From assembly GCA_022616535.1 (NCBI GenBank), contig JAKEEM010000060.1:1-59962 (forward strand): a stretch of 59,962 nt of DNA. The letters are read 5' to 3'. The notes below the pieces were generated by a model, which was not told the origin of the DNA, made no database searches, and saw only the letters and a program-made list of their open reading frames with translations. The stretch is from Chlorobiota bacterium (GTDB lineage: Bacteria; Bacteroidota; Ignavibacteria; Tepidaquicellales; OLB5). The position numbers and the translations under genes are program-made. Below, piece after piece: positions 1 through 7,171 of this stretch; position 1 is the first letter of the stretch, and each line of letters begins with the position of its first letter.

Positions 1-389
1 GGACGGGCGATGAGCCGTTCCGCCGCCTCTAAAGGGCGGGATTTGTACAACTGGCTAAGCTTGGTCTTAAGAGTAAACTTTCCGTCAGCATTGGGGTATT
101 CCGGCGGCGGGGAAAGCTTAGGGCTCTTCAGGCGACGACTCTAAAGTATAAGACTGTGCTTCACTCACGCTTTAGCTAACGTGAGATTTTTGGAAGAACC
201 GTTGTTCGGGTTTTTACAACTGGACATGGCTCCAAAGCTTATGCTTTATTGTCCCCCGAGCAATCGGGGCGAGTCTCCAACAGTCGAGTATAGCTGCCAA
301 CCCACAAGGTACGCCCACAAAGGCAGGCAGGAGTCACAATCCCACTTTCAAAAACATTTACAAATCCACCTGGGTGGTATTTTTTAAAA
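1..389 (+). repeat. Structured repeat element, left copy (candidate ncRNA, cut by contig end)
   Basis: Positions 91-389 recur as an inverted copy at 59646-59962 with few differences. The stretch folds extensively on paper. A nested stem pairs 66-83 with 111-131. A perfect 6-bp stem CTCACG/CGTGAG pairs 164-169 with 180-185. A GCAA (GNRA-type) tetraloop sits on CCCCGA/TCGGGG at 254-269. The similarity to the other copy stops just after a terminator-like hairpin (366-377) and T-run (380-385), so that edge is the element boundary and the rest lies beyond position 1. I do not recognise the family. It is not RNase P RNA or tmRNA by their hallmark motifs. An IS-linked RNA such as a HEARO/omega-type RNA, or an intron fragment, remains possible. 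Confidence 0.7.
366..389 (+). terminator. Terminator-like hairpin at the edge of the left repeat
   Basis: CCACC-TG-GGTGG at 366-377 is followed by a T-rich run (TATTTTTT). The right copy has CCACC-AT-GGTGG in the same place with the same T-run on the other strand. It coincides with the end of the shared repeat, so it may end a transcript from the element or be an end hairpin of a mobile element. Confidence 0.55.
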
Positions 390-639
390 CAAATATCAAA
401 AATCAAATAGTAAAGAGTAAATAACAATAGTGAAAAGTTAAAAGACAAAAGGCAAAAATAAAAATGTAGTGGTGAGAGCTTGCCAGCCCACTGGCATGGT
501 CACTCGCCAAATAAAAAAATGACCCGCCAGCTGGCTGGGTCAAACGGATTTGAACCGTGATTCGGTTGATTATTGGATTACGTGATTTTGCTTTTTCAAT
601 CTGAAATCCGCAATCGCAAATCCGAAATCCGAAATCAAT
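388..639. repeat. Gene-free tract of purine-rich low complexity, palindromes and short tandem repeats
   Basis: No gene is seen between the repeat element and arsM. The stretch holds an A/G-rich tract (388-470), a palindrome TGCCAG/CTGGCA (481-496), a longer near-perfect palindrome (521-541, GACCCGCCAG/CTGGCTGGGTC) and a tract with repeated AAATCCG units (602-637). The right end of the window carries the same kinds of sequence in inverted order: a C/T-rich tract, a CCTGCCTG palindrome and a TTCGGATTGCGG tract. Both ends therefore look like the same type of repeat-rich intergenic cassette. Confidence 0.6.
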
Positions 640-1599
640 TCACGCTTTTTCGCCGTAAACGGTAATGCTGTAAATGCCGTAGCCGTTTTGTCTGTAATCT
701 GTAATTTCTTCGGGAGTAAGATAGTCCGATAATATACTTTTGGGCACCGTAATAAGCTTTTCTTTTTGGACAGCAATGTTTTTAAATCCCAAGCGGCTGA
801 TGATGTCAATATATTTTTCTTTTCTTATAGCTCCAGATACACAGCCGGCATACATTTCCGCTGCCTGTTTTATTCTATGGGGCAGCTCACCCGTAAGTAC
901 AATATCGGATATACTGAAATGTCCTCCCGGTTTCATCACACGGTAAATCTCGGAAAATGCCTTTAGTTTATCAGGTACGAGATTAATTACGCAATTGCTT
1001 ACGACAACGTCGGCAGTGTTGTTTGCAATCGGCATATCTTCAATATCGCCAAGGTAAAAATCGATGTTACTGTAACCGAGTTTTTTTGTATTCTTCTGGG
1101 CTTTTTCTATCATTGCGGGCGTCATATCAAGACCGATAACCCTGCCCTTTTCGCCGGTTTGCGCTCTTGCAACAAAGCAGTCATTTCCTGCGCCTGAGCC
1201 GAGGTCAAGCACCACGTCGCCTTCTTTGATTTTTGCAAACTGAGTCGGCAAGCCGCAGCCAAGACCTAAGTCAGCATCGGGATTGTAGCCCTCCATACCT
1301 TTGTACTGGTCGGTCATTATGGAGTAAACGTCCGAGTCGCAGCAGCCCGTCGCTCCGCAGCATGAGGATTCGTTGGTTTCTTTGCTCTGGAATGCAATTT
1401 TGGAATACTGTTCTTTAACAATCTGCTTAAGCTCTTCAGCAGTTTTTTCTTCCTGCGTTTTTTGTGGAGTTTTTTGGGCTTTGGTTTCAGTTGTGTTCTT
1501 TTGGGAATCATCCGAGCAGCACTCAGGTCCGCAGCAGGATTCGGATTTTTCTTCGCCGGTTACAACTTCGGTCAACGTGAGTTCTTCTGTGTTTTTCAT
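640..1599 (-). CDS. arsM: Arsenite S-adenosylmethionine methyltransferase
   Basis: Class I SAM methyltransferase that methylates As(III) in the cytoplasm to mono-, di- and trimethyl arsenicals. The SAM site (LDLGSGAGND) lies near residue 130. The three cysteines expected to bind arsenic are in LGLGCG (C115), SNCVINL (about 206) and YAGCVSGA (about 256). Before the enzyme core are two paired-cysteine clusters, SCCGPECC (21-28) and SSCCGATGCC (78-87). The second resembles one common in ArsM proteins; the first is an extra copy on a charged linker. It lies 31 bp downstream of arsR on the same strand and is surely cotranscribed. Length 319 residues; usual ArsM is about 260-290, and the excess is the N-terminal extension. 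Confidence 0.92.
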   Translation of the reverse strand: MKNTEELTLTEVVTGEEKSESCCGPECCSDDSQKNTTETKAQKTPQKTQEEKTAEELKQIVKEQYSKIAFQSKETNESSCCGATGCCDSDVYSIMTDQYKGMEGYNPDADLGLGCGLPTQFAKIKEGDVVLDLGSGAGNDCFVARAQTGEKGRVIGLDMTPAMIEKAQKNTKKLGYSNIDFYLGDIEDMPIANNTADVVVSNCVINLVPDKLKAFSEIYRVMKPGGHFSISDIVLTGELPHRIKQAAEMYAGCVSGAIRKEKYIDIISRLGFKNIAVQKEKLITVPKSILSDYLTPEEITDYRQNGYGIYSITVYGEKA

Positions 1600-1630
1600 T
1601 TTATTTATGGTTTATTAATTATGGTGTTGA

Positions 1631-1960
1631 TTATGTGCAGCAGTTCGAATTTTCGAGCTTGTTAAAAATAACGTCAAGCATTTCTTTAAACTTGTTCCAG
1701 TTTTCCTGGTCGATGCAGTAGCAAACTGCATTGCCTTCGATGTTGCCTTTTATCAGTCCCGCAAGCTTAAGCTCTTTAAGATGCTGGGACACGGTTGCCT
1801 GTGCAAGCGGAATGACATCGACAATATCACCGCATACGCATTTGTTTGAGCTTAACAAATACTCAATAATTGCCACCCTAGCGGGGTGACCGATTGCTTT
1901 GGCAAAATTTGCCAGTTCGTTTTGATTTTGTGAAAAATTGTCTGTTTTTGTTATACCCAT
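1631..1960 (-). CDS. arsR: ArsR/SmtB-family arsenic-responsive repressor
   Basis: 109-residue winged-helix repressor of the ArsR family. The recognition helix region reads ATVSQHLKEL. The As(III)-sensing pair lies in the preceding helix as KCVCGDIV (C41, C43), the classical ArsR alpha3 CVC motif. A further Cys pair closes the protein (NCCT), a possible third thiolate. It precedes arsM by 31 bp and has a 30-bp dyad just upstream of its start, so autorepression relieved by arsenite is the expected control. No efflux pump gene (arsB/acr3) or arsenate reductase is present here, so this is a methylation-only arsenic module. Confidence 0.92.
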   Translation of the reverse strand: MGITKTDNFSQNQNELANFAKAIGHPARVAIIEYLLSSNKCVCGDIVDVIPLAQATVSQHLKELKLAGLIKGNIEGNAVCYCIDQENWNKFKEMLDVIFNKLENSNCCT

Positions 1961-1967
1961 TGATTTG

Positions 1968-1997
1968 TTAATCGGTTTATTGCAATAATACGATAAA
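1968..1997. promoter_or_regulatory. Dyad operator upstream of arsR
   Basis: A 30-bp dyad centred between 1982 and 1983. The core TTATTGCAATAA (1977-1988) is a perfect palindrome, and flanking arms TTAATCG (1968-1974) and CGATAAA (1991-1997) match with one mismatch about the same centre. It ends 7 bp before the arsR start codon. ArsR/SmtB proteins bind such AT-rich 12-2-12-like dyads, so autoregulation is inferred. Confidence 0.65.
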
Positions 1998-2064
1998 GAT
2001 TTCCATAAGGAAAGGGAAAAATTTATGCACTAAATAGATTATAAAAATTTTTTTAAAGGGGACT

Positions 2065-3669
2065 CTATTTTACTAGAACCATTCTTTTAGTTTGTCTAAA
2101 ATCTTCTGCCAACAAAGTATAAAAATAAATGCCGGTCGAAAAATTATTTGCATCCCATTCAGCTTCATATGTCCCCGGTTTCAGTGATTCGTTAACAAGA
2201 ATTTCAACTTCTCTTCCCAGAACATCGAATATCCTCAGAGAAATATTACTATTTACTTTAGTTGGGACATCAAACTTTATTCTAGTAACCGGATTAAATG
2301 GATTCGGATAATTTTGTTCTAAAGAAAATTTTTCCGGAACCTCAGTCGATATTTGCTTAATACCAATTGTTTGAGAATATTTTATAGTTGCATAATCCTT
2401 CAGAGTTCCTGTACCATCACTGGTCCCAGTCACATATACATTGCCTAAGTTGTCAACAACTATTGAATACGCCCAATCATTATTATTTCCTGTACCATTA
2501 TATCTCTGAACCCATTGCTCAACACCAGAAGAATTGTATTTAACCGTTGCGTAGTCGTCATATATTCCAAAACTGTGCCCAGTAACATAGACATTACCCA
2601 ATTCATCAAGAACCAGATTAAAAACTCTTTCTGAGTTATTAGCTGGGCCATTATACCTTTGTACCCATTGTTGAATTCCTGAAGAATTGTACTTAATTGT
2701 CGTGTAATCATAATACGTCCCGCTTTCAAAGCCTTCACCAGTCACTAAAATATTACCCATTAAATCAACTTTTATTGAATGAGCAAAATCTGGTCCGCTC
2801 CCACTACCGTTATAAAATTGAACCCATTGTTCAGTCCCCGCTGAATTATATTTTATGGTTAAATAATCAGAATTTGAACCTCCTGTAAAGCCAGTTACAT
2901 ATACAAAGCCTGTAGGATCTATAATTATGGAATTTCCTATATCATCACTATTTGCAGGGCCGTTATATCTTTTTGCCCATTGCAATATTCCTAAAGAATT
3001 ATATTTTATAGTTAAACAATCTATATTAGCATTTACAAAACTCGAGCCAGTTACAAAAACATTACCCGAATCATCAATGTCCATAGAATGTGGGTAATCA
3101 TTACTATTTCCCTGCCAGTTAAATTTATGTACCCATTGTTGGACACCCATCGAATTATACTTTACAGTTGCATAATCATTTTCAGTTTCAAATAACCAAC
3201 TCGGACCAGTAACATAAACATTACCTTGTTGGTCAATTGAAATGGAATTTGCAACGTCATCCCCACTGTTATATCTTTGAACCCACTGCTGAACACCAAA
3301 TGTGTTGTATTTTATTGTCGCAAAATCATCAGAACTTATCCCACTACTTCTACCAGTTACAATCACATTGGAAGAATCATCAATTGCCATAGCAAATGCA
3401 TAATCAGGACCACTTACAATCAGTCCGTTATATCTTTGTACCCACTGAATAACGCCAGATGAATTGTATTTTATCGTAACATAATCAATATTCGAACCAA
3501 TCCCAAAACCATGACCGGTTACATAAACATTCCCCAATGCATCAACTTTGACTATTCGTGCCACATCATTTCCGTCTACTGGCCCATTATACCTTTGAAC
3601 CCATTCTTGAGTTACCTGAGCAACCATTAGAGCCGGCATCAAAATTAAAACGTAAAATAATTTGTTCAT
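2065..3669 (-). CDS. Secreted SBBP-type beta-propeller protein with T9SS sorting domain
   Basis: 534 residues with an N-terminal signal peptide ending near VAQ. Eight imperfect repeats of about 50-60 residues follow. Each carries a QWVQRYNG-like strand, a GNVYVTG strand and a DYATIKYNS strand, the pattern of SBBP beta-propeller repeats. The last 80 residues form a T9SS type A sorting domain (NYPNPFNPVTRIKF, then VLGREVEIL and a KRMVLVK tail). It is predicted to be exported through the outer membrane and anchored on the surface. The role is unknown; propellers of this kind usually mediate binding. It begins 10 bp after the homocysteine methyltransferase stop, so it may be read through from that operon. 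Confidence 0.85.
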   Translation of the reverse strand: MNKLFYVLILMPALMVAQVTQEWVQRYNGPVDGNDVARIVKVDALGNVYVTGHGFGIGSNIDYVTIKYNSSGVIQWVQRYNGLIVSGPDYAFAMAIDDSSNVIVTGRSSGISSDDFATIKYNTFGVQQWVQRYNSGDDVANSISIDQQGNVYVTGPSWLFETENDYATVKYNSMGVQQWVHKFNWQGNSNDYPHSMDIDDSGNVFVTGSSFVNANIDCLTIKYNSLGILQWAKRYNGPANSDDIGNSIIIDPTGFVYVTGFTGGSNSDYLTIKYNSAGTEQWVQFYNGSGSGPDFAHSIKVDLMGNILVTGEGFESGTYYDYTTIKYNSSGIQQWVQRYNGPANNSERVFNLVLDELGNVYVTGHSFGIYDDYATVKYNSSGVEQWVQRYNGTGNNNDWAYSIVVDNLGNVYVTGTSDGTGTLKDYATIKYSQTIGIKQISTEVPEKFSLEQNYPNPFNPVTRIKFDVPTKVNSNISLRIFDVLGREVEILVNESLKPGTYEAEWDANNFSTGIYFYTLLAEDFRQTKRMVLVK

Positions 3670-3679
3670 ATTAAATCGT

Positions 3680-4594
3680 TTACTTCTTCTCTGTTTTCAG
3701 CACGTTAAGTTTTCTAATGTATAAAGGACTTGTTCCGCAGCATCCGCCGATTATTCTGGCGCCTGCCTGCTTCCATTTCCTCGCGTAAGCAAGATACTCA
3801 TCAGGTGTAACGGTTGCTTTTATTTCATCGCCTTCTTTGTAATTGGGGTCGCCGATATTTGCATATGCGCCAAGCGGTTTATCTGTGAGTGTATTTAAAT
3901 GATTCAAAACCGGCTCAACAAGCGATGGATGAATGCAGTTTACCATAATTGCAGAAGGTGAATACTTATCGATAATTTTAACAGCATCTGAAATCAGTTC
4001 CCCCGATAAAAGCTCTGTCTGGTTTCTTGGATTAAAACTTATAGCATAATCAAGCTTAAACTTATGAAGCTGGTTTAGCACAGCGGAGATTTCTCTGATA
4101 TTTGTAAGAGTTTCGGCAAGCAGCATATCCGCGCCGGAATCGACGAGGTTTTTTATATGCTCATAGTGTTCGGTGCAAAGGGAATCCATATCAGGAGCTA
4201 AATCAGGTTTGTAGCTGTCCTCTAAAGGAGCAATACAGCCTGCAGCAAGCACCTCGTTTTCTTCTGCTGCTATCATTACAGCGTCTTTGGCTAAATCAAC
4301 AGACGTGGCAGTTAATTCTTTGGCAGTCTCTTCAAAGCTTAAATCATTATAATGATAATCTGCTTTTTGGAATGTTCTCTTTTGCGTTCTGAATGAATTA
4401 GTTGTAATAATATCAGCGCCGCAATCGATATTATCGATATGGATATGCCTTACAACATCAGGTCTATCAACCAATGCTCTTGCACTCCACAAGGGCAGGC
4501 TTGTATCGCAGCCCCTCGATTGCAGCTCGGTTCCCATTGCGCCATCGAGTATGATGGTTCTGCCAGTTTCAAGTAAATCTCTGAATGCGCCCAT
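3680..4594 (-). CDS. Homocysteine S-methyltransferase family protein
   Basis: Zinc-dependent (beta/alpha)8-barrel methyltransferase of the MmuM/BHMT family, 304 residues, about the usual length. The N-terminus ILDGAMGTELQSRG is a family signature. The zinc ligands are C220 (VNCIHPS) and the C285/C286 pair in GGCCGTSP. It transfers a methyl group to homocysteine to make methionine; the donor (S-methylmethionine, betaine or other) cannot be told from the sequence. Its ATG follows the DUF2905 stop with no gap, so the two are translated together. Nearness to purine nucleoside phosphorylases suggests, but does not prove, a role in methyl-cycle or nucleoside recycling. Confidence 0.85.
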   Translation of the reverse strand: MGAFRDLLETGRTIILDGAMGTELQSRGCDTSLPLWSARALVDRPDVVRHIHIDNIDCGADIITTNSFRTQKRTFQKADYHYNDLSFEETAKELTATSVDLAKDAVMIAAEENEVLAAGCIAPLEDSYKPDLAPDMDSLCTEHYEHIKNLVDSGADMLLAETLTNIREISAVLNQLHKFKLDYAISFNPRNQTELLSGELISDAVKIIDKYSPSAIMVNCIHPSLVEPVLNHLNTLTDKPLGAYANIGDPNYKEGDEIKATVTPDEYLAYARKWKQAGARIIGGCCGTSPLYIRKLNVLKTEKK

Positions 4595-4819
4595 TTACTT
4601 TCTTATAAATAAATTTATAAGCCAGAATATAAGACTCAATGCAACGCTGATTAAAATACAGGTAACAATCGGAAAGTATAAAGTAAAATTATCACGTTTT
4701 ATTTCAATATCACCGGGCAGTCTGCCAAAGAATCCGAGTTTTGGAAATAAAGTGAATACAACACCAATTATCAAAATAACAGCACCGATTATTATAAAAT
4801 ATTTACCGAGGGAATTCAT
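4595..4819 (-). CDS. DUF2905 small membrane protein
   Basis: 74 residues with two predicted membrane segments (about 7-28 and 48-70) linked by a short loop with the family hallmark GRLPGDIEIKR. The length and the GxLPGDI loop fit DUF2905, a widespread small inner-membrane family of unknown function. Its start overlaps the stop of the upstream PNP-like gene (ATGA) and its stop abuts the next start, so it is translationally coupled on both sides. Confidence 0.8.
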   Translation of the reverse strand: MNSLGKYFIIIGAVILIIGVVFTLFPKLGFFGRLPGDIEIKRDNFTLYFPIVTCILISVALSLIFWLINLFIRK

Positions 4820-5685
4820 AACTTACTCCCGCCTGCTTGTCTACTGCTAGGTAGACGTCGGGCAGGCATTGAAACTAAATCGGCAATTATTGTAGCAAAA
4901 GTTATTTCAGCTTTGATGCGGTTTTTAAGCTTATCTTCTTCGGATATTTCAGCAAGCCTGTCAGCTACAAGTTCTCGTGAAATCATACCAAAAGCAATGC
5001 AATTTATACCAGAGTGCACCGCCGCGATATTTTCAGGCACCAGCGAGTAGCCCAAAACATCGGCGCCGATATCTCCGTAAAAGCGGCACTCGGCCTGTGT
5101 TTCGGTTTCCGGTCCCGTAACACCCAAATAAACCGAAGGGTTATATTTTACTTTCTTTTCACTAAAATATTTCTCCAAATTACTATACAATTTTTCATCG
5201 TAGGGATTGCTCATATCGGGAAAGCGCGTTCCAAGTGAATCGTCATTTTCTCCTATTAACGGATTATCACCCATTAAATTTATATGGTCATAAATTAAGG
5301 CAATTTCACCTACCTCACAGCGTGGATTTAAGTGCCCTACTTCATCGACAATAACGATATTTTTTACTCCAAGTTCCTTCAATACATAAATCGGGAGGGC
5401 AACATCTCGCATTTTATTTCCGTTATAAAAATTAATATGACCATTTAATATAATAAACTTTTCCTCTCCGTTTTTAGAGGAAGCAAAGATAAATTCTCCT
5501 TTATTTTCTTTTGTGCCGTTAAACTTGGGTGGGATATCTGAATAATTTATTTTTTTAACTGCTTGAAACTGCTTTATAAATGAAGAATCGTAGTAAGTTA
5601 CAACGGCAAAATTTACCCTGCTAAAAGGTGATAGAGCTTTTAAATATGCAGCAGATTCATTAATTCTTTCTTTCTGTTCGGTCAT
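4816..5685 (-). CDS. Degenerate purine nucleoside phosphorylase paralogue
   Basis: 289 residues, clearly of the trimeric PNP fold. It keeps the DHINLMGDNPL segment, the RFPDMSNPYD segment and the GPETETQAE region with the purine-site Glu. It departs from active PNPs at most catalytic positions. The GTGLGGL phosphate loop is VVTYYDSS, GRFHYYEGY is GHINFYNGN, and NACGG is DEVGHLN. The base-recognition Asn/Asp in SIITD is also not kept. It may be a pseudoenzyme, a regulatory partner of the neighbouring PNP, or an enzyme with a different substrate. The last 15 or so residues (PARRLPSSRQAGG) are encoded by an inserted palindromic repeat. It lies 8 bp after the true PNP gene, so a tandem duplication is likely. 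Confidence 0.75.
   Translation of the reverse strand: MTEQKERINESAAYLKALSPFSRVNFAVVTYYDSSFIKQFQAVKKINYSDIPPKFNGTKENKGEFIFASSKNGEEKFIILNGHINFYNGNKMRDVALPIYVLKELGVKNIVIVDEVGHLNPRCEVGEIALIYDHINLMGDNPLIGENDDSLGTRFPDMSNPYDEKLYSNLEKYFSEKKVKYNPSVYLGVTGPETETQAECRFYGDIGADVLGYSLVPENIAAVHSGINCIAFGMISRELVADRLAEISEEDKLKNRIKAEITFATIIADLVSMPARRLPSSRQAGGSKL
4828..4867. repeat. REP-like palindrome inside the 3' end of the PNP-like gene
   Basis: CCCGCCTGC and GGCAGGC arms enclose a perfect inner hairpin GTCTAC-TGCTAG-GTAGAC (4839-4856). It resembles the palindromes at 12387-12417 and 59623-59641, which share the GCCTG/CAGGC theme. It lies in frame within the 3' end of the PNP-like gene and supplies its C-terminal residues. 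Confidence 0.7.
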
Positions 5686-5693
5686 TTGAAAAA

Positions 5694-6512
5694 TTAATTC
5701 AATCGTTCAATTATTTTTTCAGTAAGCAGTGTTAGATTAGGCTCAGCTTCAGAAGCAGCTTCAAGAATTTCCGCAATCATAGCCGGTTTTAAGGTATCAG
5801 GCAGAGCCATATCCGTAATAATCGATATGCCAAGCGTTTTGATACCAAGATTTGCCGCAAGAAGTGCTTCGGGGATTGTTGACATACCAACTGCGTCCGC
5901 GCCGAACTTTCTGAACATCCTGTATTCAGTTCTTGTTTCAAGACTTGGACCGTGCAGGGAAAGGTAAAGCCCTTTGCGTATATTAATTCGGTTTTCAAGT
6001 GCAATTTTCTCAGCCAAAGATATCAGCTCTCGGTCATAAATAGTTTTATTATATGTCTTTAATGCAAAATTTTTTAAGGGGGTATCGAAATGAAAATTTA
6101 TATGGTCCTGCATAAGCATTAAATCTGCTCGCTTAAACAGCGGATTCATCCCACCGCAGGCATTTGATACTAGCAAATAATTAACTCCCAGTCTTTTCAT
6201 AACTCTCACAGGGAAAGTAACTTCTTCGTGAGTGTAGCCTTCATAATAGTGAAACCTGCCCTGCATTATAACAACACTTTTACCTGATATTTCACCGAAA
6301 ATTAAATATCCGTGGTGAGATTCAACGGTTGGAACCGGGAAGTGAGGGATTTGCCTGTAATCAATTTTATATTTAATGCTTACGTCATTAACTAAACCTC
6401 CCAGCCCCGTGCCTAAGATTATACCGACTTTTGGTTTGAATTCCCCTATTTCTCCTGAAAGGTATTCAATCGCCTCATCATCGAATCTTGGGCTTCGGAT
6501 AGCTGTTTTCAA
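5694..6512 (-). CDS. punA: Purine-nucleoside phosphorylase
   Basis: Trimeric PNP, 272 residues, which cleaves purine (deoxy)nucleosides with phosphate to base and (deoxy)ribose 1-phosphate in salvage. All key motifs are present: GTGLGGL phosphate loop, SHHG, GRFHYYEGYTHEEVTFPVRV, SNACGGMN, SLETRTEYRMF with the purine-site Glu, and AVGMST. The base-contact position that is Asn in the mammalian enzyme is Asp here (SIITDMA). An Asp is also seen in Bacteroides PNPs and may widen use of 6-aminopurines. The gene lies between divIVA-like and the degenerate paralogue with small gaps. Confidence 0.93.
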   Translation of the reverse strand: MKTAIRSPRFDDEAIEYLSGEIGEFKPKVGIILGTGLGGLVNDVSIKYKIDYRQIPHFPVPTVESHHGYLIFGEISGKSVVIMQGRFHYYEGYTHEEVTFPVRVMKRLGVNYLLVSNACGGMNPLFKRADLMLMQDHINFHFDTPLKNFALKTYNKTIYDRELISLAEKIALENRINIRKGLYLSLHGPSLETRTEYRMFRKFGADAVGMSTIPEALLAANLGIKTLGISIITDMALPDTLKPAMIAEILEAASEAEPNLTLLTEKIIERLN

Positions 6513-6541
6513 ATCGGATTATTATAATTATTTGCCTTGAT

Positions 6542-7120
6542 TTACCCGCCGGAATCGGGCATATCAATGTTCATATTCATACCGAATGTGTTATGCGACG
6601 AATCTTCCTCCTTTTCAGTTCCGACTGCCGTTTCAAGTTTAAAGATTTTTCTGTTCCTCTGGTATTCCTCAATGGAATTAAGCTTTTCAGCAAGGTAATT
6701 TTTGATATCATCGATGATGGCTTCATTTTTCATCCTTAGCTCTTCGAGCTCCTGCCTGAGGTTAACAAATTCTTCCTGAACCTGAACCTTTGTCTTGGTT
6801 GAAAGAATTTCCGCTTCTTTAATTATAAGCTCTGCGCGTTTTTTAGCGTTCTCAAGAACTTCTTCAGCCATATCCTGCGATTTAACAATAGCCTTTTGGA
6901 AAGTTTTTTCGTTTTCCCTGTAAACCTGCACTTCTTTGCTCATTGCTTCTTTTTCGTTTTCTGCTTTTTGCAGCAGCTCTCTCAAAGATTCAATTTCCCT
7001 GTAAAGACTTTCGACCTCGTTGCCAACTGTATCAAGATAAGCTTCGACTTCACCAACATCATATCCTTTAAATGACTTTCTGAATTCCTGTTTTTTTATG
7101 TCTATCGGAGATAGTCTCAT
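6542..7120 (-). CDS. DivIVA-domain coiled-coil protein
   Basis: 192 residues. The N-terminal 60 residues match the DivIVA membrane-binding and dimerisation domain (RLSPIDIKKQEFRKSFKGYD then VEAYLD). A long coiled coil runs to about 155, and a polar, Met/Asp-rich tail follows. DivIVA-type proteins bind curved membrane at poles or septa and recruit partners; in Gram-positives divIVA lies downstream of yggS (ylmE). The same yggS-divIVA order appears here in a diderm, 51 bp apart. A role in division or polar organisation is an inference from family and synteny. Confidence 0.8.
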   Translation of the reverse strand: MRLSPIDIKKQEFRKSFKGYDVGEVEAYLDTVGNEVESLYREIESLRELLQKAENEKEAMSKEVQVYRENEKTFQKAIVKSQDMAEEVLENAKKRAELIIKEAEILSTKTKVQVQEEFVNLRQELEELRMKNEAIIDDIKNYLAEKLNSIEEYQRNRKIFKLETAVGTEKEEDSSHNTFGMNMNIDMPDSGG

Positions 7121-7171
7121 TTTCCCCCCTTTATTTCTATTGCCCTTATGGCAATTTTATATTTTTAAATC

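Noticed and set aside
1-144. Open frame of 47 codons at the left edge
   Set aside because: It runs through predicted RNA stems and resembles no protein I know; the GC-rich stem sequence keeps it open by chance. It could still be the end of a gene beyond the contig.
1-389. Terminal repeat as RNase P RNA or tmRNA
   Set aside because: No GAGGAAAGTCC-type P4 motif or ACAGAA partner, and no tRNA-like end or tag-coding frame.
4816-5685. PNP paralogue as methylthioadenosine phosphorylase
   Set aside because: It lacks the GGSGxY start, RHGRxH and NYRAN motifs of MTAP. The shared segments are those of PNP.
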